Origin: Acidobacteriota bacterium
GTDB taxonomy: Bacteria; Acidobacteriota; Blastocatellia; Pyrinomonadales; Pyrinomonadaceae
Direction of reading: 5' to 3'
Length of the DNA: 64,000 nt
Assembly: GCA_019242475.1 (NCBI GenBank)
Contig: JAFAVK010000035.1
Coordinates: 1-64,000 of the forward strand
Within the stretch, counting starts at the first letter, position 1. Every line of letters starts with the position of its first letter. A program made the position numbers and the translations under genes. This document shows, piece after piece, positions 55,490 to 62,483 of the stretch. The notes beneath the pieces were generated by a model. It was not told where the DNA came from. It saw only the letters and a list, made by a program, of their open reading frames with translations, and did not search any database.

Positions 55490-57109
55490 ATGGGGCTTGA
55501 GACCTACCGCAAGATGCGCGACTTCCGGCGGACGCCGGAGCCGAAGGGCACCGTGTCGAAGTCGAACCGCCGCCGCTTCGTCGTGCAGGAGCACCACGCG
55601 TCGAAGCTCCACTTCGACTTCCGCCTGGAAGTCGGCGGCGTCCTGAAGTCGTGGTCGGTGCCGCGCGGGCCTTCGCTCGACCCTTCGGAGAAGCGTCTGG
55701 CCGTCGAGACGGAAGACCACCCGGTCGAGTACCTGAAGTTCGAAGGGCTCATCCCCGAGGGCGAGTACGGCGCGGGCGAGCACATGCGTTGGGACGGCGG
55801 CACGTACGAGGTTTTGGGCGAAGGCACGGCGGCTGAGCAACTGGAAGTGGGCCGCCTCGACTTCGCTCTCGACGGCGAGAAGCTGAAAGGCGCCTTCACG
55901 CTCTTGAAGATGAAGCGGCGCGAGGGCGAGTGGCTGCTCTTCAAACGGACGGACGAGTTCGCCGAAGAAGGCTGGGAGTTGCGCCTGCGCAAGCCTGTAG
56001 ACGGGCAGGAGACGATCAGGGGGAAGGCAAAAGGCAGAGGGCAAAAGGCAAAAGGCAAAATTGCAGAGGGCGGTGGGCACGTCAGGAAGTTCGACCCGGC
56101 GGCGAAGGGCGGGAAGGTCGTGCCGGTGTCGCGCGCGTTGCAGGGGAAGACGCTCGAAGGGGACTTGAACGTGAAGGTGGGGCGCGAGGTCGTGCCGCTC
56201 ACGCACCTTGAGCGCGTCTACTGGTCGGGCGAGGGTTACACGAAGGGCGACCTGGTGCGCTACTACTACGAGGTCGCGGACTACATCCTGCCCTACCTGA
56301 AAGACCGGCCGCTCATCATGAAGAGATACCCGAGCGGGATCGAAGGGCCGTTCTTCCACCAGCACGACGTGAACGAGGCGCCGTCGTTCGTCCGCACCGT
56401 GCCTCTGGAAGTCGAGGACGGCGGCGGGCACGAGGTTGATTACATCGTCGGCGACAACCTGGCGACGCTTGTTTACATGGCGAACCTCGGCGCCATCGAG
56501 CGCCACCCGTGGCACTCGCGCGTGAGCGACCTCGAACACCCCGACTGGTTCGTCTTCGACCTCGACCCCGGCGAGGGCGTCGCGTTCGAGACCATCTGCG
56601 ACGTGGCCGTCACGACGCGCGAAGTGCTCGCACGCATCGGGCTCGACTCTTACCCGAAGACCTCCGGCTCGCGCGGCATACACGTCTACGTGCCCGTCGA
56701 GCCCGTCTACGAGTACGGGCAGATCGCGGAGCTGGCCGAGCAGTTGGCGACGGTCGTGGCGCGCGAACAGTCGGCGGCGGCGACGGTCGAGCGTTCGAAG
56801 CGCAAGCGCGGGGCGCGGATGATCTACGTTGACCACATGCAGAATGCGCGGGGCAAGTCGGTGGCGGCGCCCTACTCGGTGCGGCCGAAGCCGGGCGCGA
56901 CCGTCTCGGCGCCGCTCGAATGGAAGGAGGTCGAGCGCGGGAAGGTCAAGACCGCGGACTTCCACATCAGGAACATGCTCAAGCGCGTCGAGCGCAAGGG
57001 CGACCTCTTCGAGCCCGTGCTGAAGAAGCGCCAGCGGCTCGAAGGCGTCTTCGAGCGGGCGCGGGAGATGTTCAAAGAGGGTTCGAAGAAGAGGGCGCAG
57101 CGCGCCTGA
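55490..57109 (+). CDS. LigD-like phosphoesterase-polymerase protein without ligase domain
   Basis: A 539-residue end-joining protein with two of the three LigD modules. The 3'-phosphoesterase module covers about 20-170 ([37 protein letters not shown]). The primase-polymerase module covers about 230-520 (LTHLERVYW, YLKDRPLIMKRYPSGI, WFVFDLDPGEG with the catalytic Asp pair, SGSRGIHVYVP). The linker at about 178-196 is translated from a GGCAAAA heptad repeat. There is no adenylation domain; the ATP ligase gene next door may fill in. No Ku gene is visible. Confidence 0.92.
   Translation: MGLETYRKMRDFRRTPEPKGTVSKSNRRRFVVQEHHASKLHFDFRLEVGGVLKSWSVPRGPSLDPSEKRLAVETEDHPVEYLKFEGLIPEGEYGAGEHMRWDGGTYEVLGEGTAAEQLEVGRLDFALDGEKLKGAFTLLKMKRREGEWLLFKRTDEFAEEGWELRLRKPVDGQETIRGKAKGRGQKAKGKIAEGGGHVRKFDPAAKGGKVVPVSRALQGKTLEGDLNVKVGREVVPLTHLERVYWSGEGYTKGDLVRYYYEVADYILPYLKDRPLIMKRYPSGIEGPFFHQHDVNEAPSFVRTVPLEVEDGGGHEVDYIVGDNLATLVYMANLGAIERHPWHSRVSDLEHPDWFVFDLDPGEGVAFETICDVAVTTREVLARIGLDSYPKTSGSRGIHVYVPVEPVYEYGQIAELAEQLATVVAREQSAAATVERSKRKRGARMIYVDHMQNARGKSVAAPYSVRPKPGATVSAPLEWKEVERGKVKTADFHIRNMLKRVERKGDLFEPVLKKRQRLEGVFERAREMFKEGSKKRAQRA
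56029..56070 (+). repeat. GGCAAAA heptad repeat inside the PE-Pol gene
   Basis: About five GGCAAAA/GGCAGAG units encode a Lys/Gly-rich linker (RGKAKGRGQKAKGK). The same heptad forms the arms of the element at 23202-23299. The tract keeps the frame. Confidence 0.75.
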
Positions 57110-57140
57110 GAAGCAGAAAGAAAAAGGGGGTGACTTAAGG

Positions 57141-57329
57141 ATGGCAGGAAAGGGTGACCGCGAGCTGATCGACACGGGCACGGACAAGCGTTACGTGCGG
57201 CGCGACGAGAAGGGGCAGTTCAAGGAGTCGGACGACGTGGGGCGCTCGCTCTCGCAGGATGTGAAGAAGCACGCCAAGACGGAGGTCAAGTCGGGGCAGG
57301 GCGACCGCGGCGACCAGAAGAAGAAGTAG
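57141..57329 (+). CDS. Small conserved hydrophilic hypothetical protein
   Basis: A 62-residue highly charged protein (GDRELIDTGTDKRYVRRDEKGQFKE...DDVGRSLSQD) of a type common beside stress genes, with a Lys-rich end. An AGGGGGTGACTTAAGG site precedes the ATG. It has no membrane segment or known domain. It follows the PE-Pol gene by 31 bases and could be co-transcribed. Confidence 0.8.
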   Translation: MAGKGDRELIDTGTDKRYVRRDEKGQFKESDDVGRSLSQDVKKHAKTEVKSGQGDRGDQKKK

Positions 57330-57342
57330 CGGCCCGGGCGGG

Positions 57343-57406
57343 GGAGACGCGGAGTCCCGAACACTTTGAAATTTCAAATTTCAAATCGCCAGGACTCCGC
57401 GTCTCC
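57343..57406. repeat. 15-bp inverted repeat around AAATTTC heptads
   Basis: GGAGACGCGGAGTCC (57343-57357) has a perfect complement at 57392-57406. The 34-base loop contains AAATTTC units of 7 bp. It can fold into a strong hairpin downstream of the small gene. Confidence 0.75.
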
Positions 57407-57573
57407 GCCGCGAACGGCAATTACGGAGCAGGAACCTTGAACGTCAAATAGACTTGAAAGGCAAGGGGCGGGGCTCATCCTTTGACGCATTCATCGAAAT
57501 CTGCTCCCCGTGCCCACGCACCTCACGCCTGAAGGATTCTGTTTGACGGACGAAGTTGAGAAGGAGGTTGACG

Positions 57574-58662
57574 ATGTCTTCAAGATACGGCGGACGCGGC
57601 TACGGGCGCTACGGCGACCCGGAGGAAGACCGCACTGACGAGAGGTTCTACGAGCGCGACGCGGAGAGGGGTTACGGCGCGCAGGGCGCGCGCCCCGAGC
57701 GCGGCTCCGAGTACGGCGGCCTGCGCCGCGGCGGCTACGCGGGCGGGCGCGGGGGCTTCGAGCGCGAGTACGGGCAGGGGCGCGAGCGCGACGCGCGCGA
57801 CCTCGGCCCGCGCTACGGCACGCGCGAGCAGGGCGGGGGCGACTACGGCTCGCGCTACGGGCGCGAGGTCTTCGAGCGCGGCGGCTACGCGGGCTCTCCG
57901 CGCAGGCACGAAGGCGAAGAGTACGGGCGCGCGCGCGGGCGCGACTACGAGCGCCGCGCCGAGCGCGCCTACAGGCACGACGCCGCCGCGGACGAGGTGC
58001 GCGACTACGACACCGACTACGGCCGCACGACGAGCCGCTTCTACGGCCGTAGCGGCTACGAGTACGGGCGCGAAGACTATGAAGACGACAGACGGCGCGA
58101 GGCCCGGGGCCGCGACGAAGACCGCGGGCATGACGGCGGCAATTGGCTCGACCGCGCCGCGGATCAGGTGCGCTCCTGGTTCGGCGGCGAAGAAGACGAC
58201 CGCGAGCGCGGCCGTCACGAAGAGCAGCGCCGCGCCTACGTCCGCGGCGAGGGCAAGTTCCGCGGGCGCGGGCCGAAGAACTACCGGCGCTCCGACGACC
58301 GCCTGCGCGAAGAGGTCTGCGACCGCCTGACCGACAACGAGTGGCTCGACGCCTCGGACGTGGAGGTCAACGTCGTCGTGGGCGAGGTCATCCTGACGGG
58401 GGCGGTGGATAGCCGCTACGCCAAGCGGCTCGCCGAGAACATCGCCGAGTCGGTCTCGGGCGTCTCGAACGTGCAGAACAACCTGCGCGTGCTGAGCTAC
58501 CAGACCAACGCAGAGGCGCCGCTCGCCGGCATGGACACCCCGCTGCCCACGGCGACCACGGCGACCCTCCCCGCGGCCGACATCACGGCCACCAGCACGA
58601 CCGACGAGACCGACGTGAACGACCTCGGCCGCCCGTCGTCGCGGGCCGCGGGGCAGAGCTGA
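57574..58662 (+). CDS. RYG-rich protein with C-terminal BON domain
   Basis: A 362-residue protein. Residues 1-235 are a low-complexity region of Arg, Gly, Tyr, Asp and Glu (RYGGRGYGRYG, EREYGQGRERD), with two short YGRTTSRFYGRSG motifs. Residues about 243-310 form a BON domain (LREEVCDRLTDNEWLDASDVEVNVVVGEV), which usually binds membranes or phospholipid. The tail is Thr/Ala-rich. An AAGGAGG site lies 6 bases upstream of ATG 57574. Proteins with SWFGGEED plus BON are common in stress gene clusters; the RYG part is unusually long here. Confidence 0.85.
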   Translation: MSSRYGGRGYGRYGDPEEDRTDERFYERDAERGYGAQGARPERGSEYGGLRRGGYAGGRGGFEREYGQGRERDARDLGPRYGTREQGGGDYGSRYGREVFERGGYAGSPRRHEGEEYGRARGRDYERRAERAYRHDAAADEVRDYDTDYGRTTSRFYGRSGYEYGREDYEDDRRREARGRDEDRGHDGGNWLDRAADQVRSWFGGEEDDRERGRHEEQRRAYVRGEGKFRGRGPKNYRRSDDRLREEVCDRLTDNEWLDASDVEVNVVVGEVILTGAVDSRYAKRLAENIAESVSGVSNVQNNLRVLSYQTNAEAPLAGMDTPLPTATTATLPAADITATSTTDETDVNDLGRPSSRAAGQS

Positions 58663-58668
58663 ACTGAG

Positions 58669-58740
58669 CGTGAACCGTGAACCGTAAACCGTGACAAGTA
58701 AGAGCGGCATTTTATCTCGTCACGGTTTACGGTTCACGGC
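58669..58740. repeat. Heptad-arm inverted repeat (CCGTGAA type)
   Basis: Arm 58669-58695 pairs with 58719-58740 over 21-22 bp. The 23-base loop reads, in reverse complement, like the loop at 32941-32963, so the two are copies in opposite orientation. Confidence 0.85.
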
Positions 58741-58760
58741 TTTTCCTTCAGAGGTTCGTT

Positions 58761-60113
58761 ATGGCGGAGGCAAAAGCTGCGCGGGTGGCGGCGGAGGTGG
58801 TGCGCGGGGCGGCGCGCGTGTTGGAGGGCGCGGGCGGCGATTACGACCTGCTCTTGCGGCGGGTCGGCGGGTCGAGGTTCGTGCTGCTGGGCGAGGCTTC
58901 GCACGGGACGCACGAGTTCTACAGGGAGCGCGCCGAGGTCACGAAGCGGCTCATCGCGGAGAAGGGTTTTACGGCCGTCGCGGTCGAGGCCGACTGGCCG
59001 GACGCGTACCGCGTCAACCGCTACGTGCGCGGCGAGTCCGAAGACGAGGACGCGCGCGCGGCGCTCGACGGCTTCAAGCGCTTCCCCGTGTGGATGTGGC
59101 GCAACACGGTCGTCGTCGAGTTCGTCGAGTGGCTGCGCGCCTACAACGAAGCCCTGCCCCGGGGCGCTTCGAAGGTCGGCTTCTACGGGCTCGACCTCTA
59201 CAGCCTCTACGCGTCCATCGAGGCCGTGCTCGTCTACCTCGACAGGGTTGACCCGGAGGCCGCGCGCCGCGCGCGTCATCGTTATTCCTGCTTCGAGCAT
59301 TTCGGCGAGGACACGACCTCGTACGGGTACGCCGCCGCCTACGGCGCGGCCGAGTCGTGCGAGCCGGCCGTCGTCGAGCAGTTGGTGGAACTCAGGCGCC
59401 GCGCCTCGGAGCTAGCCAACCGCGACGGGCGCGTCGCGCGCGACGAGTTCTTCTACGCCGAGCAGAACGCGCGGCTCGTCAAGAACGCGGAGGAGTACTA
59501 CCGCTCGATGTTCGGCGGCCGCGTCAACACCTGGAACATGCGCGACCGGCACATGGCCGAGACGCTGCACGCCCTGTTCGCGCACCTGAGCGCCGAAGGG
59601 GAGGAGGCGAAGGTCGCCGTGTGGGAGCACAACTCGCACCTCGGCGACGCGCGCGCCACCGAGATGGGGCAGGGCGGCGAGTGGAACGTCGGGCAGCTCG
59701 TGCGCGAACGTTACCAGCGCGACGCCTTCCTCGTCGGGTTCACGACGCACCGCGGCGCCGTCACCGCCTCGAGCGACTGGGACGAGCCCGGCCGGCGCAA
59801 GCGCGTGCGCCCCGCGCTCGAAGGCAGCTACGAGGCGCTCTTTCACGAGGCGGGCGTCGAGAGGTTCATGATTGATTTGCGCGAGGAGGGCTCGGCGCGC
59901 GAGCTGCTGCGCCTGCCCAGGTTGGAGCGCGCCATCGGCGTCATCTACCGGCCCGAGACCGAGCGCCTCAGCCACTACTTCCACGCGCAGCTCGCCGAGC
60001 AGTTCGACGCCGTCCTTCACTTCGACGAGACGACGGCCGTCGAGCCGCTGGAGCCGGGCGCACAATGGCGCGCGGGCGAAGAGCCGCCCGAGACGTATCC
60101 GACAGGAATGTAG
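58761..60113 (+). CDS. Erythromycin-esterase family protein
   Basis: A 450-residue protein of the erythromycin esterase/EreA-like superfamily, whose members hydrolyse ester bonds; most chromosomal ones have no proven substrate. Family landmarks are LLGEASHGTHEFYRERAEVTKRL, AVEADWPDAYRVNRYV, NTWNMRDRHMAETL and AVWEHNSHLGDARAT. It is longer than some because of a C-terminal HFDETTAVEPLEPGA extension. It starts just after a heptad-arm element and is followed by another. Confidence 0.9.
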   Translation: MAEAKAARVAAEVVRGAARVLEGAGGDYDLLLRRVGGSRFVLLGEASHGTHEFYRERAEVTKRLIAEKGFTAVAVEADWPDAYRVNRYVRGESEDEDARAALDGFKRFPVWMWRNTVVVEFVEWLRAYNEALPRGASKVGFYGLDLYSLYASIEAVLVYLDRVDPEAARRARHRYSCFEHFGEDTTSYGYAAAYGAAESCEPAVVEQLVELRRRASELANRDGRVARDEFFYAEQNARLVKNAEEYYRSMFGGRVNTWNMRDRHMAETLHALFAHLSAEGEEAKVAVWEHNSHLGDARATEMGQGGEWNVGQLVRERYQRDAFLVGFTTHRGAVTASSDWDEPGRRKRVRPALEGSYEALFHEAGVERFMIDLREEGSARELLRLPRLERAIGVIYRPETERLSHYFHAQLAEQFDAVLHFDETTAVEPLEPGAQWRAGEEPPETYPTGM

Positions 60114-60115
60114 AA

Positions 60116-60231
60116 CAGTAGGCAGATGGCAGTAGGCTGTATGCAGTGCGCTCCGCGTTAAGGAAGTTGAGAGATTAAATCAGAGTTCACGACGGCGGGG
60201 CTTTCAACTGCCTACTGCCATCTGCCTACTG
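60116..60231. repeat. Heptad-arm inverted repeat (GGCAGTA type)
   Basis: A 22-bp core (60116-60137 and 60210-60231) is perfectly complementary. The loop shares an AAGTTGAGAGATTAAAT-like segment with the element at 31632. The element starts at the stop codon of the esterase gene. Confidence 0.85.
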
Positions 60232-60255
60232 AAAAAAACAAGGGGAAACACTTTC

Positions 60256-60615
60256 ATGCCCGACTTGAACATACGCATCCGCGCGGGGAGCGACGAGACG
60301 AAGACGCAGCAGATTTTCAACCAGATCGCCAGCGCCATCCTCGCGGGGAAGTTCACGCGCGGCGACGCGCTCACGTCCGAGCGCGCGCTGGCCGAGCAGC
60401 TCGGCGTCAGCCGCAACATCGTGCGCAACGCCTACCGCCGCCTCGAAGAGCACGGCCTCATCGAGACCTTCAGCACCTCGGGGCGGCGCGTGCGCGGCGC
60501 GAAGAAGAGCCGCACGGCCGCGGGGCAGGCCGGCGTCGCCAGCCGCGACCGCCGCGCGTTGCCAACCCCGCCCGCGCCCTCGAAGAAGGGGCCGGGCAAA
60601 CAGAGGCGCGGCTGA
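60256..60615 (+). CDS. GntR-type regulator with only the DNA-binding domain
   Basis: A 119-residue winged-helix protein (QIASAILAGKFTRGDALTSERALAEQLGVSRNIVRNAYRRLEEHGLI). This is a GntR HTH (YtrA-like size) with no ligand domain; the tail after residue 80 is basic and low-complexity. A small basic gene follows with an 18-base gap. It may regulate its neighbours; no operator is recognisable. Confidence 0.85.
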   Translation: MPDLNIRIRAGSDETKTQQIFNQIASAILAGKFTRGDALTSERALAEQLGVSRNIVRNAYRRLEEHGLIETFSTSGRRVRGAKKSRTAAGQAGVASRDRRALPTPPAPSKKGPGKQRRG

Positions 60616-60633
60616 GACGAATCGGAGGAGAAG

Positions 60634-60831
60634 ATGCCGGAGCGAAAAGAGTTGGCCGGCCGCGACGACGAGCGGCAGGCGCGCGGCCGCAAAGGCCCCT
60701 CGACCCAGGCGCGCAGCGAGAGGAAGCGGCGCCCCGCCGGCAAAGGCGGCTCGAACGCCTCCCGCGCCCTCCCCAAAGTCGGCAAGCGCGACCCCGCGCG
60801 CGGCGACACCTCGGGCGACGGGCTGCATTAG
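60634..60831 (+). CDS. Small basic hypothetical protein
   Basis: A 65-residue Arg/Lys/Gly-rich protein (ERKELAGRDDERQARGRKG...) probably disordered and able to bind nucleic acid. A strong GGAGGAGAAG site precedes the ATG. It is in operon position with the GntR gene. No family is recognised. Confidence 0.6.
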   Translation: MPERKELAGRDDERQARGRKGPSTQARSERKRRPAGKGGSNASRALPKVGKRDPARGDTSGDGLH

Positions 60832-60833
60832 GT

Positions 60834-60948
60834 CAGTAGGCAGTAGGCAGATGGCAGTAGGCAGTTCAGAGCCTTAAAGACGAAGCCTTGAGTTGACCCT
60901 TCAATGTTCTCAACGCGGGGCGGCTGCCTACTGCCTACTGCCTACTGC
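60834..60948. repeat. Heptad-arm inverted repeat (GGCAGTA type)
   Basis: Left arm 60834-60866 and right arm 60922-60948 consist of GGCAGTA heptads. The loop ends in ACGCGGGGCGGC and resembles that of the element 700 bases upstream. The right arm enters the end of the convergent DedA-like gene, giving it a GKAVGSRQ tail. Confidence 0.8.
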
Positions 60949-61587
60949 TTTGCCCCTTCCAGACCAGAACATCCTGTAAATCGTGACGGCGCTCCCCAGG
61001 ACGGCGGCGAGCGTGAGCGCGTAGACGACGTAGTTGAAGGCGTCGGAGTTCATGAAGTCGAGGAAGCGGCGGCCGAAGTAGAGGATGAGCAGCGCCTCGG
61101 CGGCGAAGCGGAGGGAGCGGCCGGCGAAGACCGCGGCCAGCATCCGCGCGCGGTCGCACTGGAGCGCCGAGGCCGTCATCATCGTGAAGCGGAACGGGAA
61201 CGGCGGCGGCAGGGCCGCGGCGACGAAGACGACCCAGCCCGTGTTCCGCTCGACCTTGCCCTTCAACTTCCCGAAACGCTTCTGGCCCACCAGCCGCTCG
61301 ACCCCGCCCGCGCCCACGCGCCGCATGACGAGGTCGAGCAGGAAGACGCCCGCCACCGTCCCGGCCGCCCCCATCAGCGCGTAGACGACCCACATCCAGC
61401 GCGGGGCGCCGCCCCCGCCGTGGATGAGCGCGAAGAGCAGCAGCTCGTTCGCCAGCGGCACGTAGAAGAAGGACGAGTCGCACGCTTCGAGCAGGAAGGG
61501 GCCGAACAGCCCGAGCCCCATGAAGAACTCAATGAGCGAGCGCGCCCACGACGAAGCCGCGAGGAGAAGTGTCAGCGGTCTCTGCAC
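60928..61587 (-). CDS. DedA/VTT-domain (SNARE-associated) membrane protein
   Basis: A 219-residue inner-membrane protein of the YqaA/DedA type. Four or five helices are visible, with the family's FLLEACDSSFFYVPLANELLLFALIHG re-entrant part, MGAAGTVAGVFLLDLVMRRVGAGG and GWVVFVAAALPPPFPFRFTMMTASAL. These proteins move lipid carriers or support membrane homeostasis. Its C-terminus is encoded by the repeat arm, so the repeat appears to have altered the gene end. Confidence 0.85.
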   Translation of the reverse strand: MQRPLTLLLAASSWARSLIEFFMGLGLFGPFLLEACDSSFFYVPLANELLLFALIHGGGGAPRWMWVVYALMGAAGTVAGVFLLDLVMRRVGAGGVERLVGQKRFGKLKGKVERNTGWVVFVAAALPPPFPFRFTMMTASALQCDRARMLAAVFAGRSLRFAAEALLILYFGRRFLDFMNSDAFNYVVYALTLAAVLGSAVTIYRMFWSGRGKAVGSRQ

Positions 61588-61676
61588 GCGCGCGATGCTA
61601 GACGAACTCTTTCCGCTCTTTGCGGATTCTTTGTGCGCTTTGCGTTACGGGTCTGAGGATTTGAAATTTGAAATTG

Positions 61677-62363
61677 TTAGGGACTCGGCGGCTGTTCGAT
61701 GATTTCCACGTCGTCATCGGTGGCGACGACTGCGAGGTGGGCCATGTTGACGAAGAGGCCGCTCTCGACGACGCCCGCGAGCAGTTTCAACTCGCGCCCC
61801 ATCCGCGCCGGGTCTCGGATCGCGCCGCAGCGGCAGTCGAGGATGTAGTTGCCGTTGTCTGTGACGAAGGGCTCGCCGTTCGCGTTACGTCTAAGCACCG
61901 ATTCGACCTGCGTCACGTCTGAAACTCTGCGCGCCGTCAGCTCCCAGCCGAATTGCACCACCTCGACCGGCAGGGGGAAGCGGCCGAGCACCTCGACCTT
62001 CTTCGAACTGTCGGCGATGACGACGAAGCGGCGCGCCGCCGCGGCCACGAGCTTCTCGCGGAGCAGCGCGCCGCCGCCGCCCTTGATGAGTGCGAGGCCC
62101 GGCCCGATCTCGTCCGCGCCGTCGATGGCGATGTCCAGCTCCCCCGCCTCGGCGAGCGTGACGAGCGGAATCCCTAAAGACCGCGCCTGCTCCTCCGTCC
62201 GCCGCGAGGTCGGCACGCAGCGCACGCGCAGACCCTCCACGCGCACGCGCTCGCCCAGGCGCTCGACCAGCCACCACGCCGTGCTGCCGGTGCCGAGCCC
62301 CACGCGCATCCCTTCCTCGACGAATTCGGCCGCCCTCAAACCCGCCCTCTGCTTTGCGTCCAC
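61677..62363 (-). CDS. rpiA: Ribose-5-phosphate isomerase A
   Basis: Interconverts ribose 5-phosphate and ribulose 5-phosphate in the pentose phosphate pathway. Landmarks of this 228-residue cytosolic enzyme are GLGTGSTAWWLVERLG, DIAIDGADEIGPGLALIKGGGGALLREKLVA (catalytic Asp/Glu/Lys region) and DNGNYILDC. I choose GTG 62363, with GGAGGGCGAAAG upstream, because a longer frame to 62462 adds non-family sequence. It is divergent from the phospholipase-D-like gene. Confidence 0.93.
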   Translation of the reverse strand: MDAKQRAGLRAAEFVEEGMRVGLGTGSTAWWLVERLGERVRVEGLRVRCVPTSRRTEEQARSLGIPLVTLAEAGELDIAIDGADEIGPGLALIKGGGGALLREKLVAAAARRFVVIADSSKKVEVLGRFPLPVEVVQFGWELTARRVSDVTQVESVLRRNANGEPFVTDNGNYILDCRCGAIRDPARMGRELKLLAGVVESGLFVNMAHLAVVATDDDVEIIEQPPSP

Positions 62364-62483
62364 CCTCTTTCGCCCTCCCGCGCCGATTCGCGCTATTATG
62401 TTGCCCTCTCCCGAGCCTCGCAACAGATTTGTTTGCTCGCGGACACAGTTGTCCAAAGGCATGGCGGCTAAGATGTGCGTTTG

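Noticed and set aside
54884-57187. 767-codon minus-strand frame over the PE-Pol gene
   Set aside because: Antisense to a clear LigD-type protein and without recognisable domains.
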